From Salidesulfovibrio onnuriiensis (GTDB lineage: Bacteria; Desulfobacterota; Desulfovibrionia; Desulfovibrionales; Desulfovibrionaceae): DNA of 64,000 nucleotides. Under the pieces are notes generated by a model, which did no database searches, was not told the DNA's origin, and worked only from the letters and a program-made list of their open reading frames with translations. The DNA is taken from the NCBI RefSeq assembly GCF_008001235.1, contig NZ_CP040751.1:1657001-1721000 (forward strand), written 5' to 3'. Shown here piece after piece: positions 46,807 to 54,335 of this stretch. Position 1 is the first letter of the stretch. Each line of letters begins with the position of its first letter. Position numbers and translations under genes: made by a program.

Positions 46807-47235
46807 ATGAAACGTGTTGTTTTGCCTACCCTGTTGTTTTGTCTGCTCCTGCTTGTTCTGCCAGGCTGCAAGAAACAGTATGTGGGCGATGTCGTCTCCC
46901 CGCAATGCGGCTATGGGTTCGTTGCACCGGTCACTGAAAGCCGGGCCAGCTATAAAAACATGACCATTGACTATACGGTTTCCCTGCTCGAGGAAGACGG
47001 AAAGTACCGTTTCGAGGGTGCCGCCGAAATGCACGGCAAGGCCCAGTCCGGCGTGCGCATCAAGTCCATTGAGTTCCGCATCCTGCTGATCAGGGACAAT
47101 ACCATTGTGGACAATATTCGTTTGAATGCGCGTGGTGTTGATCCGGATCAGCCCATGGATCTGTTCAAGGAGTTTGAATGCAAGGAAGGTTTTGACCGGC
47201 TGACTTTTGATTGGGTCATCTGGTATTATCACTAG
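46807..47235 (+). CDS. Hypothetical lipoprotein
   Basis: A 142-residue predicted lipoprotein: signal peptide with lipobox LVLPGC, then a beta-rich domain containing VGDVVSPQCGYGFVAPVTES and FECKEGFDRLTFDWVIWYYH. No family is recognised. TTAGGAGGAAT gives a strong ribosome site for ATG 46807. It is convergent with comF and probably monocistronic. Confidence 0.8.
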   Translation: MKRVVLPTLLFCLLLLVLPGCKKQYVGDVVSPQCGYGFVAPVTESRASYKNMTIDYTVSLLEEDGKYRFEGAAEMHGKAQSGVRIKSIEFRILLIRDNTIVDNIRLNARGVDPDQPMDLFKEFECKEGFDRLTFDWVIWYYH

Positions 47236-47256
47236 TCTTTAGTGGTTTCGGGAAAC

Positions 47257-47979
47257 TTATTCCTGAGCCACGCTCAGAATCAGGATGTCCACAGCCGAAG
47301 ACCCTGCCTTGTGCAGGGTCTTTGCGCATTCTTCGAGGGTTGCGCCGGTGGTGAGCACGTCGTCCACCAGCAGGACGGATTTGCCCGCCACACTTGCCGC
47401 GTCCGCCCGGAAGGCGTCCCGGATGTTGCGGCGTCGCTCTCCGGCCTCCACCCGCGTCTGGGGCACGGTGTTGCGGGTTCGCACCAGGGCACGGGCGTCC
47501 AGCGGGATGTTGTGGCGTGTCGCAATGCGGCGGGCCAGCTCCAGGCTCTGGTTGTAGCCGCGCCAGAGCAGCCGCCTGCGGTGCAGCGGCACCGGGACGA
47601 TGAGGTCTGGGCGGGATTCGTTGTGTCGCTCGAAGGCGGCCAGGGCCATGTCCTGGAGCAGCCGGGAAAGGTGCAGGCCTCCACTGAACTTGTAGGCCAG
47701 GATCAGTTCGCGCAGCGCCCCGTCGTGGCGGCCGTGGAAGTGCAGCCGGTCCCAGGGGCGCGGGTGCAGGCGGCAGTCCGAGCACAGGTGCGCCTCGTCG
47801 GTCTCGGCCCCGAAGAACAGCCCGCAGCGCGGGCAGTAGCCTCCCGTGCGCGGGCGCAAATCCCGGGCGCAGGCCGGGCAGAGGGGCCCGTGGTCCGTTC
47901 CCCGCAATACGCCGCAGACGGGGCAGCGCCCCTGTAAAAGGCCCAGGCGGGCCGTGAGCCTGCGGATCAGGGGCCGCAT
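47257..47979 (-). CDS. ComF family phosphoribosyltransferase-like protein
   Basis: A 240-residue ComF-type protein. The N-terminal zinc-like region has CPVCGVLRGTDHGPLCPACA and YCPRCGLFF with four CxxC pairs, and the C-terminal phosphoribosyltransferase domain has the PRPP loop VLLVDDVLTTGAT. Relatives take part in DNA uptake (ComFC). It ends the operon 49996-47257 with a TGATG overlap to the FMN reductase. Confidence 0.9.
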   Translation of the reverse strand: MRPLIRRLTARLGLLQGRCPVCGVLRGTDHGPLCPACARDLRPRTGGYCPRCGLFFGAETDEAHLCSDCRLHPRPWDRLHFHGRHDGALRELILAYKFSGGLHLSRLLQDMALAAFERHNESRPDLIVPVPLHRRRLLWRGYNQSLELARRIATRHNIPLDARALVRTRNTVPQTRVEAGERRRNIRDAFRADAASVAGKSVLLVDDVLTTGATLEECAKTLHKAGSSAVDILILSVAQE

Positions 47980-48596
47980 CAGTCGTTATCTTTCATGGCG
48001 TCGACCCAGGCGTCGCGGCCCATGCGTTGGATCTCCCTGCCGTAGGTTTCGTGCGCGGCCAGGTCCCTTGATTCGTCAACCCCCCGGTACTGCAGGGTTT
48101 CCTCGGGACGTACGTTGAAGTTCCAGAGAAAGAACTTGAGGCTCAGGCGCGCGCCCTCGAAGAGCTTTTCCCCCTCGGGACGCCCGGCCACGAAGACCGA
48201 ATACGCCTTGCGCCGGGGCAGGCTCGCCACCCAGGGCTCCTTGTCCATCCTCGCCTTCCAGAACTGCTGGGCCCGGTCTATCCAGGTCTTGAAGCGCGAG
48301 GGCAGGTGGTAGAAATAGATGGGCGAAGTGAAGAAGACCACAGGGGCCGTGAACAGCGGCGCATAGAGCCGGGCCGCCTCGTCCTTTTGGGCCAGCACGC
48401 AGCGGTCCTCCAGCCTGCCGTCCACATTGGAGTCACAGTGGCCGCAGGCCAGGCAGGGCAGGACCTCGTGCTTGCGCAGGCGGATGATCTCGGCCGCACC
48501 GCCCGCCTCCTCGATTCCCTTGAGCAGCAGCTCGGCCGCATGGTCGGTGTTGCCCTTGCGGTGGCTGCATGCGTAGATGACGGCTTTTGGTTTCAT
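47979..48596 (-). CDS. Flavodoxin-family NAD(P)H-dependent FMN reductase
   Basis: A 205-residue reductase. It has a flavodoxin-like FMN loop CSHRKGNTDHAAELLLKGI and the second loop FFTSPIYFYHLPSRFKTWIDRA, with a cysteine group CLACGHCDSNVDG...C resembling iron-sulfur flavoproteins. It lies three bases after the broken TusA-like ORF and overlaps comF by one base. Likely redox partner in the operon. Confidence 0.87.
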   Translation of the reverse strand: MKPKAVIYACSHRKGNTDHAAELLLKGIEEAGGAAEIIRLRKHEVLPCLACGHCDSNVDGRLEDRCVLAQKDEAARLYAPLFTAPVVFFTSPIYFYHLPSRFKTWIDRAQQFWKARMDKEPWVASLPRRKAYSVFVAGRPEGEKLFEGARLSLKFFLWNFNVRPEETLQYRGVDESRDLAAHETYGREIQRMGRDAWVDAMKDND

Positions 48597-48599
48597 GGT

Positions 48600-48842
48600 T
48601 CAGTCCTGTGTGCCGTAGACCGGCTTTTTGCGGGTGAAGATGTAGCGCACGTAATCATCCTCGTTTCGGGATTCGAGGGCCCATTCCGGTTATATGTCCA
48701 AAGTGGCGTAGACCTCGGGGAACGAGGAGGGCGATCCCGTTATCTCGATCCTGTCGGTCTTGGAGTGGCGGAGGTACCAACCTACCTCCCTGCCCAGTCC
48801 TCAGCACTTGCCCCGCACGTCCGCGTACACGGTTTCCTCCAT
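48600..48842 (-). pseudogene. TusA-like ORF interrupted by in-frame TGA and TAA
   Basis: An 81-codon frame, ATG 48842 to TGA 48600, with no indel. It starts in a TAATG overlap with the upstream gene and ends three bases before the next start, so it sits exactly in operon phase. It reads VYADVRGKC, then TGA (48801-48803, codon 14), GLGREVGWYLRHSKTDRIEI ... VYATLDI, then TAA (48690-48692, codon 51), PEWALESRNEDDYVRYIFTR and a short tail. The alternating strand-helix pattern and DVRGKC resemble the TusA/SirA fold. After the TGA a hairpin GGAGGTA/TACCTCC with loop GGTTGG starts 11 bases downstream, as in bacterial SECIS. Either a recent pseudogene or a selenocysteine gene cut by TAA. Confidence 0.7.
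48770..48789 (-). promoter_or_regulatory. SECIS-like hairpin after in-frame TGA
   Basis: On the minus strand GGAGGTA-GGTTGG-TACCTCC begins 11 bases after the TGA and its loop begins 18 bases after it, starting with GG. These values fit the loose bacterial SECIS model. The bulged U of the E. coli fdhF element is missing. Confidence 0.35.
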
Positions 48843-49474
48843 TATACGTCTCCCCTGAATTCGGAAAAGAAGGGGTTGTGGTGCATTTCGTCGCCCACGG
48901 TGGTGTCCGGGCCGTGGCCGGAAAAGAGCCTGGTCTCCTTGGGCAGGGTGAATATCTTTTCCGCCACCGATGCCTTGAGCACTTCCAGGCTGCCGCCCGG
49001 GAAGTCGGTGCGTCCTATGGAGCGGTAGAAGATGAGGTCGCCCACGAAGCAGGCCCCGGCCTCCGGGAAATAGAAGGACAGGCTGCCAGTGGAATGGCCC
49101 GGCGTGGTGAAGACCTTGCAGGCCAGACCCGCGAATTCGTGCTCGCCTTCGCCGATCTCCTCGATCTCGAACATCTCCACGCTGGGCAGGCCCATCATGC
49201 CGCCCCGGCCCAGCTCCGTGGAGAGCAGGGGCTTGTCGTCGGCCCCGGCCAGGATGGAAACGCCGGTGGCCTCGGACAGGGCCCTGTTTCCGTAGGTGTG
49301 GTCGAAATGCAGGTGGGTGTTCAGAATATGGGTCAGGGTCAGGCCCTCTTTTTCGAGGTGGGCCAGCACTTCGGACGGGTCGCCTCCCGGGTCAACCACC
49401 ACGGCCTTGCCGTCATGGGAGAGCACGTGACAGTTGGTTTCCAGCGGGCCGAGGGGAAAGGTCTTTATCTGCAT
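48842..49474 (-). CDS. Metallo-beta-lactamase-fold hydrolase (glyoxalase II-like)
   Basis: A 210-residue single-domain hydrolase. The metal motif THLHFDHTYG, a second histidine in TTPGHSTGS, the bridging Asp in CFVGDLIFYRSIGRTDFPGG and the last histidine in SGHGPDTTVGDE are present, typical of the GloB/YcbL class. It lies directly after the nitroreductase gene with no gap and ends in TAATG coupling to the broken TusA-like ORF. Persulfide or thioester hydrolysis would fit the neighbours (inference). Confidence 0.9.
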   Translation of the reverse strand: MQIKTFPLGPLETNCHVLSHDGKAVVVDPGGDPSEVLAHLEKEGLTLTHILNTHLHFDHTYGNRALSEATGVSILAGADDKPLLSTELGRGGMMGLPSVEMFEIEEIGEGEHEFAGLACKVFTTPGHSTGSLSFYFPEAGACFVGDLIFYRSIGRTDFPGGSLEVLKASVAEKIFTLPKETRLFSGHGPDTTVGDEMHHNPFFSEFRGDV

Positions 49475-49996
49475 CTAGAAGTCCTCCAACAGGAGTTCGG
49501 TCAGTGGTTTGCGTTGGGAGTCGCCCCGCTGGGCCGGGTGGCCCACGGCCAGGACGGCCTGAAGTTCGTAGTCGTCGGGGGAAAGGCCGAGCGCACCCAG
49601 TGAGGCGGCCTGGTCGTTGATGATCTGGCCCAGCCAGACCGCGCCCAGGCCCAGCGCGTGGGCCGCCAGCAGCATGTTCTGGATGCAGGCTCCGGCCCCC
49701 TGATGGTCCTTGGTCTCGCTGTACATGGCCTCGCGCTGCAGCAGCACGCAGACCAGGGCCCCGGCGTTGCGCACAATGTGGCCGTACTTGGTGCATTGGG
49801 CCAGTTCTTCCCGGCGTTCGTCGCCGGGCAGGATCACCAGGAAACGCCACGGCTGGTTGTTGAGGCCGCTGGGGGCCCATTGCCCGGCCTCGAGCATGGC
49901 CGTGAGATGGTCCCGGGACACGGGCTCTTCCGTGTATTTGCGGATGCTGCGCCGTTCCCGGATGGCCCGCAGAACGGCGTTTGTGTCGTTAATCAT
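49475..49996 (-). CDS. Nitroreductase family protein
   Basis: A 173-residue FMN enzyme with RERRSIRKYTEEPV at the start, APSGLNNQPWRFLVIL, and GLGAVWLGQI in the C-terminal part. ATG 49996 has GGAGAG about nine bases upstream; ATG 50002 (two residues longer) would sit only two bases from it. It heads a five-gene redox/competence-type operon running left to 47257. Confidence 0.9.
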   Translation of the reverse strand: MINDTNAVLRAIRERRSIRKYTEEPVSRDHLTAMLEAGQWAPSGLNNQPWRFLVILPGDERREELAQCTKYGHIVRNAGALVCVLLQREAMYSETKDHQGAGACIQNMLLAAHALGLGAVWLGQIINDQAASLGALGLSPDDYELQAVLAVGHPAQRGDSQRKPLTELLLEDF

Positions 49997-50140
49997 TGTC
50001 ATTCTCTCCAGAGGGTCTATGGAAAAAGTGTAGCGTTTCGGCTGCCGGGGAGCAAGTTCTGAAGATTTCGGATGCGTGATATGCGGCTGTGACCTTTGGC
50101 AAGGGTCTGTCGTATATATGTGCAGCGAACGGAAGGAGAA

Positions 50141-50719
50141 GTGGTTGAAAAGGTGACGCAAGCGGAACTGCCCATTGATGAGGAGCACGAACGGGAAATC
50201 GTGCACTGCGTGCTGCAAGGCGATGTCCAGGCCTTCGAGGCCTTGGTCCTGCGTTACCAGAAGCCGCTGTATAACCTCGCCCTTCGCGCCACCGGAAACG
50301 AGGACGCCGCCGCGGACCTGACCCAGGAGGCCTTTACGAGGGCCTATGCGCAGTTGGAGCGGTTTGACAGGAAAAAGCGTTTTTTCCCCTGGCTGTATAC
50401 CATCGCCGTCAATGTGGTACGCGACCATCTGCGTAAAAAGGGACGGGAGAGGGTCATGGGCGTTGAGGATCCGGAGGGCATGGCGGCCCGCGCCTGGAGC
50501 GGCGATCGGGATGCCATGCAGGACCACATGGAGCTGAAGCGCCTTGTCAGGGAGATGGAAAACCTGCCCCTTGATTACAGGGAGGCCCTGGTGCTTCGCT
50601 TCAGGCAGGATTTTTCCATGAAGGAGATCGCCCAGGCGCTGGGGATCGGACTCAGCGGGGCCAAGATGCGCGTCAGCAGGGGGCTGCAGATGCTGCGCAA
50701 GCGCCTCAAGGAGCAATGA
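50141..50719 (+). CDS. ECF-type RNA polymerase sigma factor
   Basis: A ~192-residue sigma-70 family factor of the ECF group. Region 2 contains LVLRYQKPLYNLALRATGNE and DLTQEAFTRAYAQL with DRKKRFFPWLYTIAVN; region 4 contains LPLDYREALVLRF, FSMKEIAQALGIGLSGAKMR and RGLQMLRKRLK. The start is uncertain: GTG 50141 sits close behind AAGGAG, while a TTG at 50096 and a GTG at 50153 are alternatives. It is followed after 1 bp by a membrane protein likely to be its anti-sigma factor. Confidence 0.9.
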   Translation: MVEKVTQAELPIDEEHEREIVHCVLQGDVQAFEALVLRYQKPLYNLALRATGNEDAAADLTQEAFTRAYAQLERFDRKKRFFPWLYTIAVNVVRDHLRKKGRERVMGVEDPEGMAARAWSGDRDAMQDHMELKRLVREMENLPLDYREALVLRFRQDFSMKEIAQALGIGLSGAKMRVSRGLQMLRKRLKEQ

Positions 50720-50720
50720 T

Positions 50721-51299
50721 ATGAGCAAGGAAAGAGATCAATACAGCGATGAATGCATCGGAAGGCTGATCCAGGAAATGCCGGAATCCACGCCTCCGCC
50801 CTGGCTTGCCTCGCGGGTCATGGCCAATCTCGAGGCCAAACGGCCCGGGGTGTGGGAGCGGTTCCGGGCCTGGATGACCACGCCCGTGTCCCTGATGGTT
50901 TCCCCGGCGCGGGTGGCTTTCGCCTCCCTGTTGCTGGTCGCGGCGCTCGGCGTGGCCGGGCTCATGGGGACCGGGATGCCGGGGGCCGGGCCGGGCAATG
51001 CCGACGGCCTCATGCCCGTGAGCTTCGTGCTCAAGGATCCGTCCATGGGCTTTCGGTCCGTGTCGGTCATAGGCTCCTTCAACGGCTGGGACGCCCGGAA
51101 CAACCAGATGGAATATGTCCCCGAGACCGGCATGTGGGTCTTTCGAACCCGCCTGCCCGCCGGGGACCATGAATACGTGTTTCTCGTGGATGGCGAAAAG
51201 GTGCTCCAGGACCCCCAGTCGGTCCTGTCCAGGGATGACGGTTTCGGAAACAGGAACTCGGTACTGCTGATCAAACATGAAAGTGAACAGTCGCTTTAG
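50721..51299 (+). CDS. Membrane protein with CBM48-like domain, probable anti-sigma factor
   Basis: A 192-residue protein with a ~60-residue cytoplasmic N-terminus (ECIGRLIQEMPESTPPPWLA), one membrane helix (~65-88) and a C-terminal domain of the AMPK/CBM48 glycogen-binding type (VIGSFNGWDARNNQMEYVPE and LPAGDHEYVFLVDGEK). Position right after an ECF sigma gene with a 1-bp gap makes it the likely anti-sigma factor. No HxxxCxxC zinc motif is seen, so it would be a zinc-less type. The outer domain could sense a polysaccharide or envelope ligand (inference). It overlaps the next gene by 23 bp. Confidence 0.8.
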   Translation: MSKERDQYSDECIGRLIQEMPESTPPPWLASRVMANLEAKRPGVWERFRAWMTTPVSLMVSPARVAFASLLLVAALGVAGLMGTGMPGAGPGNADGLMPVSFVLKDPSMGFRSVSVIGSFNGWDARNNQMEYVPETGMWVFRTRLPAGDHEYVFLVDGEKVLQDPQSVLSRDDGFGNRNSVLLIKHESEQSL

Positions 51300-52041
51300 A
51301 ATTTCGGCCCTCGCGGCCATGCTGCTCTTGCTGTTGTCGTCGGCCGTCCTTGCGGGTGCGAAGTTGGATTCCCTTGCCGCCAGGGCGGGGAAGTGCGGGG
51401 TGGATGATGCCGTTATCGCCGGCGTCATGCGTCACGCACAGGAGGGCGCACCCGCAGGACAGGCCGCTCAGTCCATACTGGATATCCTGATCCGGAGTTG
51501 CGAGGCGGGCCTGCCGCAGGCGCCCTTTGCGGGCAAGGTGTCCGAAGGGTTGGCCAAGCGGGTTCCCCTGCAACGGATCGTTCCCATCCTTGAAACGCGT
51601 TTCAAGGATTATTCCTTTGTGCGCGAACTGCTTGTCCGTGAGGGAACTGATTCCTCCGGCCTGCAACAGGATACCGCCATCCTGGGCGACGCCCTTGCCT
51701 CGGGCATGACCCGGCAGGAGCTGGAAATCCTGTTTGCGAGGCTTCATCGGGAAAATCCGATGGACGCGGTGCTCGGGGTGCAGCTGTATTCCTATATGTT
51801 CCTGGCGGGGTTGGGCAAGGATGCCTGTGAGCGGGTCGTGGCCGCCGGCCTGGAACACGATGCCCTGAATCCGGATTGGCTCGGCTTTTCCCGGGTTGTT
51901 GTCCTGGCCAAGCGCAAGGGCCTGGAGGACGAGGCCATTGCCCGGGCCGCTGTTCAGGCGCTCTCTGAAAAGGCGGACGTCAAGCGCGCCATGATGCTCT
52001 TGGGCTTTACCGCCCGCCCTGTCCTGAATTCCGACGAATAG
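51277..52041 (+). CDS. Exported hypothetical protein in the ECF sigma operon
   Basis: A 254-residue protein with a signal peptide at ~1-26 (AAMLLLLLSSAVLAGA) and an all-helical mature region. It starts inside the CBM48-like gene, so expression is coupled. Short helical repeats such as ETRFKDYSFVRELLVREGTD suggest an alpha-solenoid. No known domain; it is presumably an envelope component or regulator of the sigma system. Confidence 0.75.
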   Translation: MKVNSRFRISALAAMLLLLLSSAVLAGAKLDSLAARAGKCGVDDAVIAGVMRHAQEGAPAGQAAQSILDILIRSCEAGLPQAPFAGKVSEGLAKRVPLQRIVPILETRFKDYSFVRELLVREGTDSSGLQQDTAILGDALASGMTRQELEILFARLHRENPMDAVLGVQLYSYMFLAGLGKDACERVVAAGLEHDALNPDWLGFSRVVVLAKRKGLEDEAIARAAVQALSEKADVKRAMMLLGFTARPVLNSDE

Positions 52042-52144
52042 ATTTGTGACCAATCCCGACTGTGCGGCGTATACCTTTTTGAAACGTACAGATCAGGGGC
52101 CTTGGTACTCCCCCGTAAAAAAATAAGGTATGAGGAGACTGGAA

Positions 52145-53053
52145 ATGTTGGCGCATAAGAAAGTATTTTTCGGGCTGCTTGTCTTGCTGGCCCTGGTGGT
52201 GATGGTGGGGACCGCTCCCGCCATGGCGCAGACCGACGATCCCGCCGCACCGGCTGATGCCGTGGACACCACGGGAGATCCCGCCGGGGATACCGGTGAT
52301 ACCACCGGCGGTGAAACCGGCGAGGGCGAAGAAGGTCCGACTTTCAGCAACCCGGCGCAGGCCGCAAAGGCCGACGCCCTGGCTGACGCCGCCGCAGCAG
52401 CCAACGCGGACGCCCTGGCCGACGCCACGGAAGCCGCCGAAGCATCCGTGAGCGAAGCCGAAGGCCAGGTGGCCGACGCCCAGACCGCTGTTGACGACGC
52501 CCAGGCTGCCCTGGATGCCGCCGAGGAGAGCGGTGACGAAGCCGCCATCGCCGACGCCCAGGCAGCCCTGGATGCCGCAACCCGTAGTCTTGATGACGCA
52601 ACCGCCAATCTCGACAGCGTGAAGGCAGAAGCAGACCAGGCCATTGCCGACGCGGCTTCCGCCAGCGCGGAAGACATTGCCGGCATGCGTGAAGAGGGCA
52701 TGGGCTGGGGCGAAATCGCCCATGAACTGGGTGTGCACCCCAGTGTGCTCGGACTCGGTCACCAGAAGATGAAGGGCAACCTGAACCGCAATACGGAAAT
52801 GGCCGGAACCGGCCCCGGGGTTGGCAAGGGCAAGACCAAGCGTAATGTGAAGGACGGCGTTGCCGATACTCCCGGTTCCGCCAATGCAGCCGGCAATGGC
52901 AAGGCTCTCGGACTCGGCAAGGCCTCCAAGAACGCCAAGAGCGGCGCCAAGGGTTCCGCCTCCAGCTCGAATTCCGGCAATGGCGGTGGCAACAACGGCC
53001 AGGGCAAGAGCAATGCCGGCGGAAACGGCAAGGGCAAGGGCAAAAACAAGTAG
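52145..53053 (+). CDS. Exported Ala/Asp-rich coiled-coil and Gly/Lys-rich protein
   Basis: A 302-residue secreted protein. Signal peptide ~1-29 (LLVLLALVVMVGTAPAMA), an acidic Asp/Gly/Thr linker, an alanine-rich coiled coil (~75-175: DAQTAVDDAQAALDAAEES), then GMGWGEIAHELGVHPSVLGL, a motif seen in other deltaproteobacterial and Pseudomonas exported proteins, and a glycine/lysine/asparagine-rich tail ending KGKGKNK. ATG 52145 has GAGGAG eight bases upstream. Probably the main output of the preceding sigma factor operon. Confidence 0.8.
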   Translation: MLAHKKVFFGLLVLLALVVMVGTAPAMAQTDDPAAPADAVDTTGDPAGDTGDTTGGETGEGEEGPTFSNPAQAAKADALADAAAAANADALADATEAAEASVSEAEGQVADAQTAVDDAQAALDAAEESGDEAAIADAQAALDAATRSLDDATANLDSVKAEADQAIADAASASAEDIAGMREEGMGWGEIAHELGVHPSVLGLGHQKMKGNLNRNTEMAGTGPGVGKGKTKRNVKDGVADTPGSANAAGNGKALGLGKASKNAKSGAKGSASSSNSGNGGGNNGQGKSNAGGNGKGKGKNK

Positions 53054-53071
53054 TTTTGAGAAAGACGCAAG

Positions 53072-53113
53072 CATGGCGGATGGGCCTCTGGTCCGTCCGC
53101 CATGTTATTCTTT
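53072..53113 (+). terminator. Terminator of the ECF sigma operon
   Basis: CATGGCGGA and TCCGCCATG pair around 15 bases and run into TTATTCTTT. A second small hairpin ACTCTCC/GGAGAGT follows at 53128-53149. Confidence 0.7.
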
Positions 53114-53210
53114 GTCTTCCGTTCTGGACTCTCCCGAGAAGTGGAGAGTATTCTCGTTTTCAGGGTCGGGTTTTGCGAAAAGTTGTTTTATCCATTGATG
53201 GAGTGTTTCA

Positions 53211-54173
53211 ATGACAAGGTTTTCGGGGATTGTTGTTCTGCTTTTGCTGATGGTTGCGGGCGGGTGCGCCGAGGTCATGGGACCCTATTACCTGCAGCAG
53301 CGTGAATATGGGCGCGGGATTGAAACCTACAGCCAGACCGTGAAGGAGAACCCGGGGGATTCGTCCGCGTGGTATTATCTCGGCAGGCTGTATCTTGGCG
53401 ACGACAAGCCCAAGGAGGCGCAGGTCGCTCTGGTCCGCGCGGTGGAACTGAAGCCGGATGACGCGGACTACCTCTTCTGGCTCGGGGTGTCCAAGTGGGC
53501 GCAGCAGGATTTCGACGGCGAGCGGGAAGCCTACAAGCGGGCTCTTTCCTATGACGATGACCACGTGCAGGCCATGCTCTACCTGGGGCACAACCACCTG
53601 GACCGGGGAGAATGGGCGGAGGCCAAGGCGCTCTATGACCGGGTCCTCAAGTGGGACCGGTACAACCCCGAGGCCCTGTATAACCGCGCCGTGGCCCTGG
53701 GCCGCCTGGGCGACAGGGAAGGCGAGGTCAGCCAGCTGAAGCAGTTCCTTGAATACTATCCGGACGGCAGTCTGGCCCTGTACGCCACGGTCCGGCTGAA
53801 CCAGCACGGCGATTTCACCTACAGGAATTTCATCATCGGCAGCCGCAACCTGACCCTCATGCCCTCGGCCTTCCGGGAGGGGACTGCGGAACAGGTCTTC
53901 GAGACCAAACCATCCCTGGCCGTTCTCGGGGCCATGATGGAAGAGAACGACAAGCTTTCGATACACATCGTTTCCTATTGCAAGGGGGACAAGGAACTGG
54001 CGCGCAAGCGGGCGCAGGCCGTGAGGGGGTACATCCTGTCCGGACATCCTCATTTTGATCCGGCCCGGCTTCCCCTGAGCTGGTTCGATGTGTCCGAAAC
54101 TGTCGAGGTCCGGGGCAAGAAGTACTTTCTCGATGAATCGGTCCAGTTCATCACGGCCGTTCCCGAAAAATAG
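53211..54173 (+). CDS. TPR lipoprotein with OmpA-like C-terminus
   Basis: A 320-residue predicted lipoprotein with lipobox LLMVAGGC, four to five TPR units (~30-170: SAWYYLGRLYLGDDKPKEAQ, MLYLGHNHLDRGEWAEAKAL) and a C-terminal region resembling an OmpA/MotB peptidoglycan-binding fold (LGAMMEENDKLSIHIVSYCK with ELARKRAQAVRGYILSGHPH). This would tether an interaction scaffold between outer membrane and peptidoglycan. The OmpA assignment is by eye and weaker than the TPR one. Confidence 0.82.
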   Translation: MTRFSGIVVLLLLMVAGGCAEVMGPYYLQQREYGRGIETYSQTVKENPGDSSAWYYLGRLYLGDDKPKEAQVALVRAVELKPDDADYLFWLGVSKWAQQDFDGEREAYKRALSYDDDHVQAMLYLGHNHLDRGEWAEAKALYDRVLKWDRYNPEALYNRAVALGRLGDREGEVSQLKQFLEYYPDGSLALYATVRLNQHGDFTYRNFIIGSRNLTLMPSAFREGTAEQVFETKPSLAVLGAMMEENDKLSIHIVSYCKGDKELARKRAQAVRGYILSGHPHFDPARLPLSWFDVSETVEVRGKKYFLDESVQFITAVPEK

Positions 54174-54196
54174 CACGTCACCCCTTCGAGTTCATG

Positions 54197-54227
54197 AAGC
54201 GGCCCCGAAAGAGGGCCGCTTTTTTTT
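54197..54227 (+). terminator. Terminator after the TPR lipoprotein
   Basis: AAGCGGCCC and GGGCCGCTT pair around seven bases, followed by eight T. Confidence 0.85.
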
Positions 54228-54335
54228 GCCGTTCCGTCTGCCGAAAAAACAGCCATTATTAATATCTCCGGCCCCTTGCCATAAAAAATGCGCAAGGCGT
54301 ATAAGGGAGGTGAGGAGTCTTGTGTGGGAGAACAT

